A stretch of DNA of 64,000 nucleotides, from contig CANROD010000003.1 of NCBI GenBank assembly GCA_947632105.1, positions 1 through 64,000 of the forward strand, read 5' to 3'. Shown one piece after another: positions 19,202-28,201 of the stretch. Position numbers and translations under genes: made by a program. Position 1 is the stretch's first letter. Each line of letters begins with the position of its first letter. Source of the stretch: an uncultured Oligella sp. Lineage in GTDB: Bacteria; Pseudomonadota; Gammaproteobacteria; Burkholderiales; Burkholderiaceae_B. The notes beneath the pieces were generated by a model. The model did no database searches. It was not told the origin of the DNA and saw only the letters and a list, made by a program, of their open reading frames with translations.

Positions 19202-20371
19202 CTAAGCGTCACCACCAAAAATATCACGGGTATAAATTTTTTCTAACACATCTTCTAACTCGCTACTCATACGGTTGGTGACGATAACATCCGATAGCGA
19301 TTTAAAGTTTTCTAAATCACTAATCACCTCACAATTATAAAAGCTAGTTTCTTGCAAAATCGGCTCGTAAATCACCAAACGAACACCTTGTGACAACAAA
19401 TGCTTCATCACTCCCTGCACAGAAGAGTCTCGAAAATTATCAGAACCTGACTTCATAATTAGACGATAAATACCTACCGTCTTTGGATTACGTCGTAAAA
19501 TATCCTCAGCAATAAAGGTCTTACGCGTACTATTAGAGTCCACAATGGATTGAATCAGATTTTGCGGTACATCCTTATAGTTAGCCAATAACTGTCGAGT
19601 ATCCTTAGGCAAGCAATAGCCACCATAACCAAATGATGGATTATTGTAGTGAGTACCGATACGTGGGTCTAAGCAAACACCTTTAATAATATGCTCTGTA
19701 TTCAATCCCTTAGTAGCAGCATAGGTATCGAGCTCATTAAAAAACGCTACCCGTAACGCCAAATAGGTATTAGCAAAAAGCTTGATCGCCTCAGCTTCAG
19801 TATTGTCCGTTAGTAAAACCGGCACATCCTTTTTTAGAGCACTTTGCGTCAGCAGCTCAGCAAAACACTGAGCACGTTCAGAGCGCTCACCCACTACAAT
19901 TCTAGAAGGATATAAGTTATCGTATAGCGCCTTCCCCTCTCGCAAAAACTCTGGTGAGAAGAGAATATTGTCAGTGCCTAACTGCTGTTTTAAATGCTCG
20001 GTAAAACCAACTGGAACCGTCGATTTAATCACCAGTGTCGCCTGTGGTTCGTACTTTAAAGCATCAGCAGCGACAAACTCAACTGAGCTAGTATTAAAGT
20101 AATTAGTCTCAGGGTCATAATTAGTCGGGGTTGCAATCACGATATAAGCAGCGCCTGGATAAGCCTCTGCAGAATCAGTAGTCGCTCGTAAACTCAGATT
20201 ATTATGATCAAAATAATGGCTAATTTGCTCATCAACGATGGGTGATTTTCTGTGATTAATTAAAGTGACTTTTTCGACATCAATATCTAAAGCGACAACC
20301 TCATGCTTTTGTGCTAATAAGGTGGCAATAGACAGGCCCACATAACCTGTACCAACTACGACTATCTTCAT
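19202..20371 (-). CDS. ugd: UDP-glucose 6-dehydrogenase
   Basis: Oxidises UDP-glucose to UDP-glucuronate with two NAD. The Rossmann motif is [15 protein letters not shown] at residues 7-21, and the catalytic cysteine is in [14 protein letters not shown]. The 389-residue length matches the short class typified by E. coli Ugd. Family context with galU and the rfb genes points to capsule or LPS sugar synthesis. It is transcribed alone, convergent with pgi. A 218-base intergenic region separates it from the divergent permease. Confidence 0.95.
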   Translation of the reverse strand: MKIVVVGTGYVGLSIATLLAQKHEVVALDIDVEKVTLINHRKSPIVDEQISHYFDHNNLSLRATTDSAEAYPGAAYIVIATPTNYDPETNYFNTSSVEFVAADALKYEPQATLVIKSTVPVGFTEHLKQQLGTDNILFSPEFLREGKALYDNLYPSRIVVGERSERAQCFAELLTQSALKKDVPVLLTDNTEAEAIKLFANTYLALRVAFFNELDTYAATKGLNTEHIIKGVCLDPRIGTHYNNPSFGYGGYCLPKDTRQLLANYKDVPQNLIQSIVDSNSTRKTFIAEDILRRNPKTVGIYRLIMKSGSDNFRDSSVQGVMKHLLSQGVRLVIYEPILQETSFYNCEVISDLENFKSLSDVIVTNRMSSELEDVLEKIYTRDIFGGDA

Positions 20372-20589
20372 CTATTTGCTGCTATTTATTTATGTTAAAA
20401 ATGTTAAGTGTAATTAGAGACTTTGACAAGACCATGACAAGTCAAAAAAGAAATCCCTCACTCTTTGATGATTATACGCACATTGAGTAACACAGCATCC
20501 CGCCATTTTGCGCTAAATACTTATTTTTATCCTTTGATATCAGATGCTTGTGTTAAAATCACGCGCTACGTCAACCTAAGGTTTACCCT

Positions 20590-21975
20590 ATGTCTCGCGC
20601 GCAACTCCACGAAGAACCAACAAATTTAGTATACGAACTCGAAGATAACCCACCATTTTTTAGCGCTTTACTCAGTGCCATGACGCACCTTTTGGCAATT
20701 TTTGTGCCAATGATTACGCCGGCACTGATCGTTGGTGGTGCTCTACAACTACCAGTAGAAATGACCGCCTATTTAGTATCTATGGCGATGATCGCTTCGG
20801 GTGTTGGCACTTACATCCAAGTCCATCGTTTTGGTGGCATCGGCTCTGGTTTACTTTCTATTCAATCTGTCAACTTTTCTTTTGTCACTGTCATGATCGG
20901 TCTTGGCATGGGCATGAAGGAAGACGGCTACTCTGAAGACGCCATGATTTCTGCATTATTGGGCGTATCATTTATCGGCGCCTTCTTAATTATGGGTGCC
21001 GCTTGGATTCTGCCTTATTTAAAACGTGTCATCACACCCACAGTAAGCGGTGTCGTAGTCATGATGATTGGCCTCAGCCTCATCCACGTAGGGATCATTG
21101 ACTTCGGCGGCGGCTTTTCCTCTAAAGCAGATGGCACCTTTGGGTCATGGGAAAACCTTGGCCTTGCTAGCTTAGTATTAGTGATTATTTTAGTATTTAA
21201 TTGCTTTAAAAATCCTATGCTACGTATGGGCGGTATTGCGATTGGTCTGGTAATTGGCTATCTCGTCGCCTTATTTATGGGCAAAGTGGATTTCTCACCA
21301 CTCAACAACCTACCAGTTATCACTGTCCCCGTACTATTTAAATACGGCTTTGATTTTCAATGGCATGCCTTCCTAATCGCCGGCACCATTTTTTTACTGA
21401 GCGTTTTTGAGGCGGTGGGTGATTTAACCGCAACAGCTCTCGTATCTAACCAACCGATTAAGGGTGAAACCTTTGATAAGCGCTTACGCGGCGGCGTGAT
21501 GGCCGATGGTCTAGTATCAGTGATTGCCACAGCCCTTGGCTCATTACCCTTGACGACCTTTGCACAAAATAATGGTGTTATTCAAATGACTGGTGTCGCT
21601 TCACGCCATATCGGTAAATACATCGCGGTGATTCTTATTATCCTTGGTCTCTTCCCAATGGTTGGTCGCTTCTTCACAACCATCCCTAGCCCGGTACTGG
21701 GTGGTGCTATGGTCCTAATGTTTGGCCTAATCACCATTGCCGGTATCCGCATTATCCTGACTAATGGCATTCGTCGTCGTGAGGCCATTATTTGCGCAAC
21801 CTCTGTCGGCCTAGGGTTAGGCGTCGCCTTTGAACCAGAAATTTTTAACCACTTACCATTACTATTCCAAAACCCAATTTGTATGGGTGGAATTACCGCA
21901 GTCATACTTAATTTGATTCTACCGCAAGATGCACAAGAACAGCCTATTTATATAGAGGATAAACTCGATATCTAA
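20590..21975 (+). CDS. NCS2-family xanthine/uracil permease
   Basis: A proton-coupled nucleobase importer of the inner membrane, 461 residues with about 14 membrane segments. The NCS2 signature regions are ITPALIVGGALQLP, GSGLLSIQSVNFSFV, FEAVGDLTATALVSNQPI and GVIQMTGVASRHIGKY. Resemblance to E. coli XanP (for example the N-terminal YELEDNPPF and GQNNGVIQLTG-like region) favours xanthine or uric acid over uracil, but the substrate is inferred. No purine riboswitch or obvious operator is seen upstream. Confidence 0.88.
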   Translation: MSRAQLHEEPTNLVYELEDNPPFFSALLSAMTHLLAIFVPMITPALIVGGALQLPVEMTAYLVSMAMIASGVGTYIQVHRFGGIGSGLLSIQSVNFSFVTVMIGLGMGMKEDGYSEDAMISALLGVSFIGAFLIMGAAWILPYLKRVITPTVSGVVVMMIGLSLIHVGIIDFGGGFSSKADGTFGSWENLGLASLVLVIILVFNCFKNPMLRMGGIAIGLVIGYLVALFMGKVDFSPLNNLPVITVPVLFKYGFDFQWHAFLIAGTIFLLSVFEAVGDLTATALVSNQPIKGETFDKRLRGGVMADGLVSVIATALGSLPLTTFAQNNGVIQMTGVASRHIGKYIAVILIILGLFPMVGRFFTTIPSPVLGGAMVLMFGLITIAGIRIILTNGIRRREAIICATSVGLGLGVAFEPEIFNHLPLLFQNPICMGGITAVILNLILPQDAQEQPIYIEDKLDI

Positions 21976-21979
21976 ACAA

Positions 21980-22504
21980 CTAAAGGGCGGATAAAATGGC
22001 ATCCTTAGCCGAAAGAATAGGCTCTTTAATAGGCCAATCGATGTCTAAGGTAGGACAGTTCCACGCCACCCCGCTCTGTTCATCTGAACGGTAGTAATCG
22101 GTACACTTATAAAGCACTTGGGCGCTTTCACTGAGCACACAAAAACCATGTGCATAACCAGGCGGCACCCAAAGCTGCCAATGGTTATCCGCACTTAGCT
22201 CATAAGCCACATACTGCCCATAAGTCGGTGAAGACAGTTCCACATCAGCTACCACATCAAAAATCACCCCTTGGGTCACTGTAAGTAGCTTACCTTGGGG
22301 ATTGGTTTTTTGAAAATGCAGACCACGCAAAACTCCCCGCTTAGAGGTAGAGATATTGTCCTGCACAAAATCATCGCTTATCCCTAAAAGCTCCTGATAA
22401 CGTTGATAACTGAAAGACTCCTTTAAAAAGCCTCGCTCGTCATAAAAAACCTCAGGCTTAATTAACTGAACCCCCTTAAGCTTGGTACTTTGCAGCTGCA
22501 TCAA
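21980..22504 (-). CDS. rfbC: dTDP-4-dehydrorhamnose 3,5-epimerase
   Basis: Epimerises dTDP-4-keto-6-deoxyglucose on the way to dTDP-L-rhamnose. It is a cupin of 174 residues with FYDERGFLKESFS, the substrate motif LRGLHFQ with its catalytic histidine, and VPPGYAHGFCVLSE. The start overlaps the end of rfbB by 29 bases; because MMQLQSTKLKGV matches the family N-terminus, the overlap appears real and the two are translationally linked. The stop lies five bases from the end of the convergent permease gene. Confidence 0.96.
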   Translation of the reverse strand: MMQLQSTKLKGVQLIKPEVFYDERGFLKESFSYQRYQELLGISDDFVQDNISTSKRGVLRGLHFQKTNPQGKLLTVTQGVIFDVVADVELSSPTYGQYVAYELSADNHWQLWVPPGYAHGFCVLSESAQVLYKCTDYYRSDEQSGVAWNCPTLDIDWPIKEPILSAKDAILSAL

Positions 22505-23519
22505 AATCCCTCACAAACCACGCCACTGTTTCGGCTAAAGCCGTATCAAAGTCATATTCAGGCACCCAATCAGTTGCTTGACGAAGCTTAGTACTATCAA
22601 CGCCATAACGTACATCATGTCCTGCCCTATCCTCTACATGCTGAATTAACTCGGCATAAGACTGACCATCGGTCTGCGGTACAAGCTCATCCATAATTCG
22701 GCATATCTTATGCACAATATCGATATTACGACGCTCATTATCGGCTCCAATATTGTATATTTCACCAACCTGACCATTTGCTAATAATAAGTATAAGGCC
22801 CTGACATGGTCTTTGACATAGAGCCAATCACGTATTTGCTGGCCCGAGCCATAAATGGTTAAAGGCTGTCCCTGCAAAGCCTGCTTCACCATAAAGGGAA
22901 TCAGTTTTTCAGCAAATTGAAATGGTCCGAAATTATTAGAGCAACGACTAATAATCACCGGTAAGCCATAGCTCCGATACCAAGCATGAACAAGGTGGTC
23001 CGAACTCGCTTTACTCGCAGAATATGGTGAACTCGGGGCAATAGTAGAGTCTTCCTTAAAGCACAAATCACGAGCCTGAGGGTCATCATCTGGATGCGGT
23101 AAATCACCATAGACCTCATCGGTGCTTACTTGCAGAAAGCGAAATTGCTGACGCTTTGGCTCAGCAAGAGTCTCCCAATAATGGCGCGTCACCTCTAACA
23201 AGTTATAGGTTCCCATGAAGTTACTTTGCATAAAGGCATCAGCTCCCGAAAGAGAACGATCAACATGCGTTTCTGCCGCTAAGTGTATGACAGCATCTGG
23301 TTTAAACTCCTCAAAAACCAGATGCAATGCAACTTCATCACAAACATCTATTTTTTTAAAGTGATAACGCGAATTGGTTATAACGGACGCTAAAGAATAA
23401 GGATGTACCGCATAACTCAGCTTATCGACATTAAACACCTCATCCTCTTGCTCTTCAATAAGGTAGCGGACTAGTGCAGAGCCGATAAATCCGGCTCCGC
23501 CAGTAATAAGAATCTTCAT
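22476..23519 (-). CDS. rfbB: dTDP-glucose 4,6-dehydratase
   Basis: Converts dTDP-glucose to dTDP-4-keto-6-deoxyglucose. It is an extended SDR of 347 residues: NAD-binding GGAGFIGSALVRYL, VIHLAAETHVDRS, catalytic STDEVYGDL, and the YSASK active-site tyrosine-lysine, followed by RCSNNFGPFQFAEKLIP. It follows the O-antigen ligase-like gene by 17 bases and overlaps rfbC. The usual neighbour rfbA is not here. The Shine-Dalgarno site is weak, which suggests translational coupling to the upstream gene. Confidence 0.96.
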   Translation of the reverse strand: MKILITGGAGFIGSALVRYLIEEQEDEVFNVDKLSYAVHPYSLASVITNSRYHFKKIDVCDEVALHLVFEEFKPDAVIHLAAETHVDRSLSGADAFMQSNFMGTYNLLEVTRHYWETLAEPKRQQFRFLQVSTDEVYGDLPHPDDDPQARDLCFKEDSTIAPSSPYSASKASSDHLVHAWYRSYGLPVIISRCSNNFGPFQFAEKLIPFMVKQALQGQPLTIYGSGQQIRDWLYVKDHVRALYLLLANGQVGEIYNIGADNERRNIDIVHKICRIMDELVPQTDGQSYAELIQHVEDRAGHDVRYGVDSTKLRQATDWVPEYDFDTALAETVAWFVRDFDAAAKYQA

Positions 23520-23536
23520 TATTTAAACTAATTAAC

Positions 23537-24868
23537 TTAAACTGACTGCGTTAAACTCAAGCGCTTAACTTTGAAATAACCTGCAATAACGACGAGATAA
23601 GTTACAAAGACCATCACACCACTATTGTGTCTTAAAAAGGATTGTGTTAATCCAAAATTAATATAACAACAAATCAACAATACGCCGGCTAAAGCGATTG
23701 CTCTAAGTGATAAATCAGAACAACCTCTTACAATAGAAAAAGCCCTTAAAGGCAATAAATATAGTAGAAGCAATGTAAAAAGGCCCATAGCCCCATGCTT
23801 AGCCAATCTATCAATAAAATCATTATGAGAATGATTAAACTCTGCTGTTTCTGCATGGATTTCACCTTTTTCAACTAAGGCTGCCATCCCCTCCTCATAG
23901 CCTTCTATACCCCATCCTAAAAACGGATTTTCTTGAATCAATTTATAAGCACCGCGCCACATTTCAAAACGCAAACCGACTGAGGTATTGACCTCACCTT
24001 CTTGGAACAAATTCACCTGGTGAGTCGCTTCCTTAATTCGTTCCTGAACACCCAACTGAGGATTAAAAAACACGTAAGTAGCGCCCATAATGACAATCAA
24101 AACAACCACCAACTGACTTTTAATTGAGAAAACTCGTCGATAAGTAAAAAAGGCGATTAATAAAATGATTGGCAAACCTACCCAACCACCACGAGAGCCA
24201 GATAAAACAGAAGTTGCTAAGCCCGCAACGGCAGCAATCCCCAATAGAACAATATACATCCAACGATATTTTTTCAACGAAGCTGCCCAACCCAAACCCG
24301 CCAAGCAGAGTACACCTTGCAGCATCGCTAAATTACCAAACTGAATGGCGTTAGTAAAACCGTCAACTCGCACTATACCCAAAGAAAACTTTTGATACAC
24401 TGCAAAAACAAAAGTCCCTAAAGCCCCCAACGCTAAACCTAGCCATAGCGCGTGCAACGATGGACGAGCACGATAAACAAGGAAAAAAATAGGTATCGCT
24501 AAAATAAAGCGTAAGTTCCTGTCAAGATCACCATCAAAACCATGCCACAACCAGTTAAATACGGCATCAACACCAAAAACTAACAATGCACCCAAGATAT
24601 ATTTATCATAACGGTCAATGGGTAAAAAACTTCTATCCTTAATAAGTACATAAATACCTCCAAGACAGAGTAAAACTGCACCATAAGAATAACCACTAGG
24701 GACAATAAGACATAAAAAACCCAAGAGAAATATTGAAATCTCTGTAAACTTTGTCAAACGAGGGCAAGGTGGTCTAGACTGGAGAATCAGGGCATCTGTA
24801 GTCAGTAGTGCAGATTGAGCCATATAACACGCAAATACAGTTTTGTAAGAGGCCCAATTATAATTCAT
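23537..24868 (-). CDS. O-antigen ligase/polymerase-like membrane protein (Wzy_C)
   Basis: A polytopic inner-membrane protein (443 residues, about 10-12 segments) of the O-antigen ligase family, which attaches or polymerises lipid-linked glycans in the periplasm. The large periplasmic loop has the family pattern RFEMWRGAYKLIQENPFLGWG followed by FNHSHNDFIDRLAKHG, where the conserved Arg and His-rich motif reside. It could be WaaL (LPS ligase), Wzy (polymerase) or a PglL-type protein glycosyltransferase; sequence alone does not separate these. It is first in a ligase-rfbB-rfbC operon, which favours a rhamnose-containing glycan. The exact start is uncertain. Confidence 0.85.
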   Translation of the reverse strand: MNYNWASYKTVFACYMAQSALLTTDALILQSRPPCPRLTKFTEISIFLLGFLCLIVPSGYSYGAVLLCLGGIYVLIKDRSFLPIDRYDKYILGALLVFGVDAVFNWLWHGFDGDLDRNLRFILAIPIFFLVYRARPSLHALWLGLALGALGTFVFAVYQKFSLGIVRVDGFTNAIQFGNLAMLQGVLCLAGLGWAASLKKYRWMYIVLLGIAAVAGLATSVLSGSRGGWVGLPIILLIAFFTYRRVFSIKSQLVVVLIVIMGATYVFFNPQLGVQERIKEATHQVNLFQEGEVNTSVGLRFEMWRGAYKLIQENPFLGWGIEGYEEGMAALVEKGEIHAETAEFNHSHNDFIDRLAKHGAMGLFTLLLLYLLPLRAFSIVRGCSDLSLRAIALAGVLLICCYINFGLTQSFLRHNSGVMVFVTYLVVIAGYFKVKRLSLTQSV

Positions 24869-24923
24869 ATGATGGCACCCCGCTTAGTCAATATGTAGTA
24901 GATTGTTTTTACGCAAATGCTTC

Positions 24924-25466
24924 TTATTTAATTAGCTGCTTTAACACAACCGAGAAATTTGAGTGTTCTGCTGTAGCCATTAACTCAAAAGCAACCATTT
25001 CACTACTCACGATAATTGCGCCAGCCTGTTTTAAACGCTCCACTGCCAACTCAAGATCGCTCAGCTTACGTGAAGAGACAGCGTCTCGCACCAAAAACAC
25101 CTGCTTCCCTTCAGCAAGGAGATCCAAACACGTTTGTAGCACACAGACATGTGACTCCATACCACAAACAATAATATGGTCTTTGTCTTTTAAAATTGTT
25201 CGCTTGATAATACCATCACGCACAGCTGAAAAACTACGCTTATGAAACACCGGCGCACCCTTCGCTACACCCATGACGGTTGGGTTGGTAGCGCCGATTT
25301 TATCCGTGCAATGTTCACTCATAACCATCGGCAACTGAAGATATTGCACAAGCCGACAAAGCCAAATAACCTTTTCGACCATTTGTTCAGCCTCATAAAT
25401 GTGCGGAATTAAGCTATCTTGTACATCAATAATCAATAACACCGCCTTTTCAACATTAATTCGCAT
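24924..25466 (-). CDS. Isochorismatase-fold cysteine hydrolase
   Basis: A 180-residue cytoplasmic hydrolase of the isochorismatase superfamily, YcaC-like branch. The catalytic triad is visible: Asp14 in IIDVQDSL, Lys in FHKRSFSAV and Cys in GMESHVCVLQT, with the cis-peptide region nearby. Members hydrolyse amides, ureides or isochorismate; the substrate here is unknown. AGAGG precedes the ATG. It is divergent from ubiA by 148 bases and shares no obvious pathway with it. Confidence 0.88.
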   Translation of the reverse strand: MRINVEKAVLLIIDVQDSLIPHIYEAEQMVEKVIWLCRLVQYLQLPMVMSEHCTDKIGATNPTVMGVAKGAPVFHKRSFSAVRDGIIKRTILKDKDHIIVCGMESHVCVLQTCLDLLAEGKQVFLVRDAVSSRKLSDLELAVERLKQAGAIIVSSEMVAFELMATAEHSNFSVVLKQLIK

Positions 25467-25614
25467 ATAAACCTCTTACAAAACACACTAAAACACCATG
25501 CTAGCGCCATTCCCTACAACAGATTGTTGTTAAATAACGGCTAAGGGTATTTATGGATCTCCTTTAATTGCTTAGAATAGAGCCTTACCTTAACTTTTTA
25601 TGCCTAGAATGTAA

Positions 25615-26538
25615 GTGACTTACTCAAATATTCAACCAGATTTAAATGATATTCACCACAATGACTGGGTAGAACGCTACCTACCTAAGTCTTGGGGGCC
25701 CTACGCACGTCTTGCCCGCTTAGACAGGCCGGTCGGCACTTGGTTAACGGTCTTACCCTGTATTGCGGCATTGTTTCAGGCTGCTGGCGGTTTTCCGGAT
25801 ATTTTTCGTCTATTTATTTTCTGCCTTGGTGCTTTATTAATGCGCAGTGTCGGCTGCACAATAAATGATATTTGGGATAGAGACTTTGACAAGCATGTCG
25901 AACGCACACGCTATCGCCCACTAACTAGCGGTGAGGTAACACTCAAAAAAGCAGTTATCTTCCTATTTGCTCAGTTTGCCTTAGCTGCTGTATTACTGTT
26001 TTTTATCAATAGCTATAGCCGATGGATGGCTGTCGCTCTAGTGCCCTTGGTTATTATTTACCCCCTGTGTAAGCGCTACACTCATTGGCCTCAAGCCGTA
26101 CTTGGTGCAGCCTTTAACTGGGGGATGCTCATGGCATGGTCTGACACCAATAATACGATTCCTTTAGCGGCGTGGGCAATATGGGCCGGTGCAGTGACGT
26201 GGCAAATTGCCTATGACACCATGTATGCCTATACCGACATCAAGGATGACTTAAAACTTGGCCTCAAGTCTACCGCCATTCGCTTTGGTGATAACGGTAT
26301 CTATTGGTTGAGTGGTTTTTATATTGCAACAATGATTTTATGGACTTGGGGTGGTTGGTCTATGGGTATGGGCTGGGGCTATTTTGTCTTTATGGCCCTA
26401 ATCGCAGCACACTTTGTATGGCAATTAACAACGTTTGACCTTAAGCAGCCGGCCCGCGGCTTTTATCTATTCAGAGCTAATATGCTTATCGGTGTCTTAC
26501 TGATTGCTGGCGCTTGGTTAGGCGCCTTAACCGCATAA
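25615..26538 (+). CDS. ubiA: 4-hydroxybenzoate polyprenyltransferase
   Basis: Membrane enzyme that attaches the polyprenyl tail to 4-hydroxybenzoate in ubiquinone synthesis. It has 307 residues with about eight or nine membrane helices. The first Asp-rich motif is NDIWDRDFD, followed by KHVERTRYRP, and the second is YDTMYAYTDIKDD, both binding Mg-diphosphate. Start is GTG at 25615; no ATG is available in frame upstream and the Shine-Dalgarno site is weak. Its last 12 bases overlap the convergent rfbD. Confidence 0.95.
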   Translation: MTYSNIQPDLNDIHHNDWVERYLPKSWGPYARLARLDRPVGTWLTVLPCIAALFQAAGGFPDIFRLFIFCLGALLMRSVGCTINDIWDRDFDKHVERTRYRPLTSGEVTLKKAVIFLFAQFALAAVLLFFINSYSRWMAVALVPLVIIYPLCKRYTHWPQAVLGAAFNWGMLMAWSDTNNTIPLAAWAIWAGAVTWQIAYDTMYAYTDIKDDLKLGLKSTAIRFGDNGIYWLSGFYIATMILWTWGGWSMGMGWGYFVFMALIAAHFVWQLTTFDLKQPARGFYLFRANMLIGVLLIAGAWLGALTA

Positions 26539-27339
26539 CTCATTGCTTCTTAAAGCACTATTACGCGGTCGCTTAGCCACCGTAGGGTAATCCTTAGCGA
26601 GAGCTGCCTCCACTTTGGGCAGCTCTTTTAGTTCCTGTCTTTGTAGCGCTGCCGCCAACAGCATCTCTGCCATCTGTAAACGACTCATTACTTGATTGCT
26701 TGAGAAGTGCAGTATCTGACCTTGATAATCTTTGGCCTTATGAGCAAGCAATAATAAAAACCTCACTAAGTCAGGCGCATAAGTGGGGGTGCCCCACTCA
26801 TCACTCACTACCCTCAGCGCCTCACCTAGCTGAGACTTGTCTTTCGCAGCTTGGAGGATTTTTGTTTGAAAATTATTACCAAACTCACTATAAAGCCACG
26901 ATGAACGCACAAGAATGACTTGTGAGTTGGCTAACAATACAGCCTTTTCACCGGCTAACTTACTTTGACCATAGCAATTGATTGGATTTGTTGGATCACT
27001 CGGTTCATAAGGCAACCCCTTTTCCCCATCAAAAACGTAGTCAGTCGATAAGTGAATCAGCTGAATCCCCAGCTCTGCACAAATTTGCGCCAGTAATACT
27101 GCCGATTTTTCATTAATCGAAAAGGCCTGTTCAGGCTCCAGTTCGGCCTGCTCTACATTAGTGTAGGCTGCTGCATTAACCATTACCGTCGGTTGATATA
27201 ACTGAATCGCCTGACGAATTGAGTTTGCTTCAGAAATATCTAATTGCTGGCGATCTAAGGCCACAACTTCTTTTAAAGCTAAACTGCTAAATGCCTGGCC
27301 AAGTTGACCGGCACCACCCGTTACTATAACCTTGGTCAT
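26527..27339 (-). CDS. rfbD: dTDP-4-dehydrorhamnose reductase
   Basis: Final step of dTDP-L-rhamnose synthesis, reducing the 4-keto group with NAD(P)H. It is an SDR of 270 residues with GGAGQLGQAF at the N-terminus, TDYVFDGEKGLPYEPSDPTNP and the YGQSK catalytic Tyr-Lys. The ATG immediately follows the stop codon of the GntR gene (TAAATG on the minus strand), so it has no leader of its own and probably depends on gntR transcription. It is 3 kb away from rfbB and rfbC, separated by ubiA and a hydrolase. Confidence 0.94.
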   Translation of the reverse strand: MTKVIVTGGAGQLGQAFSSLALKEVVALDRQQLDISEANSIRQAIQLYQPTVMVNAAAYTNVEQAELEPEQAFSINEKSAVLLAQICAELGIQLIHLSTDYVFDGEKGLPYEPSDPTNPINCYGQSKLAGEKAVLLANSQVILVRSSWLYSEFGNNFQTKILQAAKDKSQLGEALRVVSDEWGTPTYAPDLVRFLLLLAHKAKDYQGQILHFSSNQVMSRLQMAEMLLAAALQRQELKELPKVEAALAKDYPTVAKRPRNSALRSNELCG

Positions 27340-28032
27340 TTATTGCTCAAACAAAAAGCGACTTAATCTTGTTTTATAAGCTTCTTTAATATGCTTGCGC
27401 GCCGACTCCGCAGCTAGCTCATGATCTCTAGCCTCTAATGCTCGAACAATCGCTTCATGCTCATCGTGAGCCTCCTCAGGACGACCGCGCTCAGCTAGGG
27501 TACTATCTCCCAATAAAAGCATAGAGTTTTGTAAAGCATGCAATGTTTTCAATAAAAATCGATTATGTCCACACTGATAAAGAACTTGGTGGAATAAACG
27601 ATTATTACTGGCAATTTCTAACGGATCCGTCATGTCCTTATCCGCTTCCATCAACGTCCTCAGTAAAGAAATTTCTACATCGGTTGCATGCTTAGCTGCC
27701 AATGAGGCTGCCGTACTTTCCAGCACTGCCCTCATTTCATACAACTCACCTACTAAGGCTTGATCAAGTTCTGTAATAATCATGCCTCGATGGGGGTCAT
27801 TGGTTACTAGGCCTTCATTAACTAAACGATTCAATGCCTCACGGACAGGGGTCCGACTGAGCCCCACACTTTTGGCAAATTCAGTTTCTCGAATTCTAGT
27901 ACCTGGTTTTAGAGTACCGTCTTCTAAACCCTTAATAATGTACTGGTAGGCTTGCTGTGCTGAGGTCATACCACGTTGCTTATCCTCTGCATCAACTTCC
28001 TCAAGTAGTATTTTTTTCTTTGCTGTCGTCAT
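27340..28032 (-). CDS. GntR-family (FadR/FCD) transcriptional regulator
   Basis: A 230-residue regulator with an N-terminal GntR winged helix (about residues 25-95: GTRIRETEFAKSVGLSRTPVREALNRLVNEGLV) and an FCD ligand domain (from about residue 105; YEMRAVLESTAASLAA, NRLFHQVLYQCGHNRFL). FCD regulators usually sense small carboxylic acids through a metal or arginine site. It is divergent from tcuAB with palindromic sites between, which suggests it controls tricarboxylate oxidation; characterised tcu systems use a LysR-type regulator instead. Its stop codon directly touches the rfbD start. Confidence 0.9.
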   Translation of the reverse strand: MTTAKKKILLEEVDAEDKQRGMTSAQQAYQYIIKGLEDGTLKPGTRIRETEFAKSVGLSRTPVREALNRLVNEGLVTNDPHRGMIITELDQALVGELYEMRAVLESTAASLAAKHATDVEISLLRTLMEADKDMTDPLEIASNNRLFHQVLYQCGHNRFLLKTLHALQNSMLLLGDSTLAERGRPEEAHDEHEAIVRALEARDHELAAESARKHIKEAYKTRLSRFLFEQ

Positions 28033-28106
28033 ATATTTATTAACAATGCTATAAATTTCACATCAAATTTAAATCATTATATACAAAAAAGACATGCAAA
28101 AATTTC

Positions 28107-28151
28107 TGTATACAAAAGAATACAAGATTGTGTACAATAGTGATGTACACA
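28107..28151. promoter_or_regulatory. Cluster of TGTATACA-like palindromes, candidate GntR operator over tcuA promoter
   Basis: Three related symmetric sites lie between gntR and tcuA: TGTATACA (28107-28114), ATTGTGTACAAT (28127-28138) and ATGTACACA (about 28143-28151). FCD-type GntR regulators commonly bind short TGT-N-ACA palindromes of this kind. A possible plus-strand promoter overlaps them: TATACA at 28109-28114 and TACAAT at 28133-28138, spaced 18 bases, so binding would block it. This is inference. Confidence 0.55.
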
Positions 28152-28201
28152 AATGAATACATAATTATTTATATGCTTTCCCTTTATAACTTATAATTTA
28201 A

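Noticed and set aside
20372-20589. Purine riboswitch or regulator site before the nucleobase permease
   Set aside because: No conserved purine-aptamer core or clear palindrome was seen in the 218-base gap.
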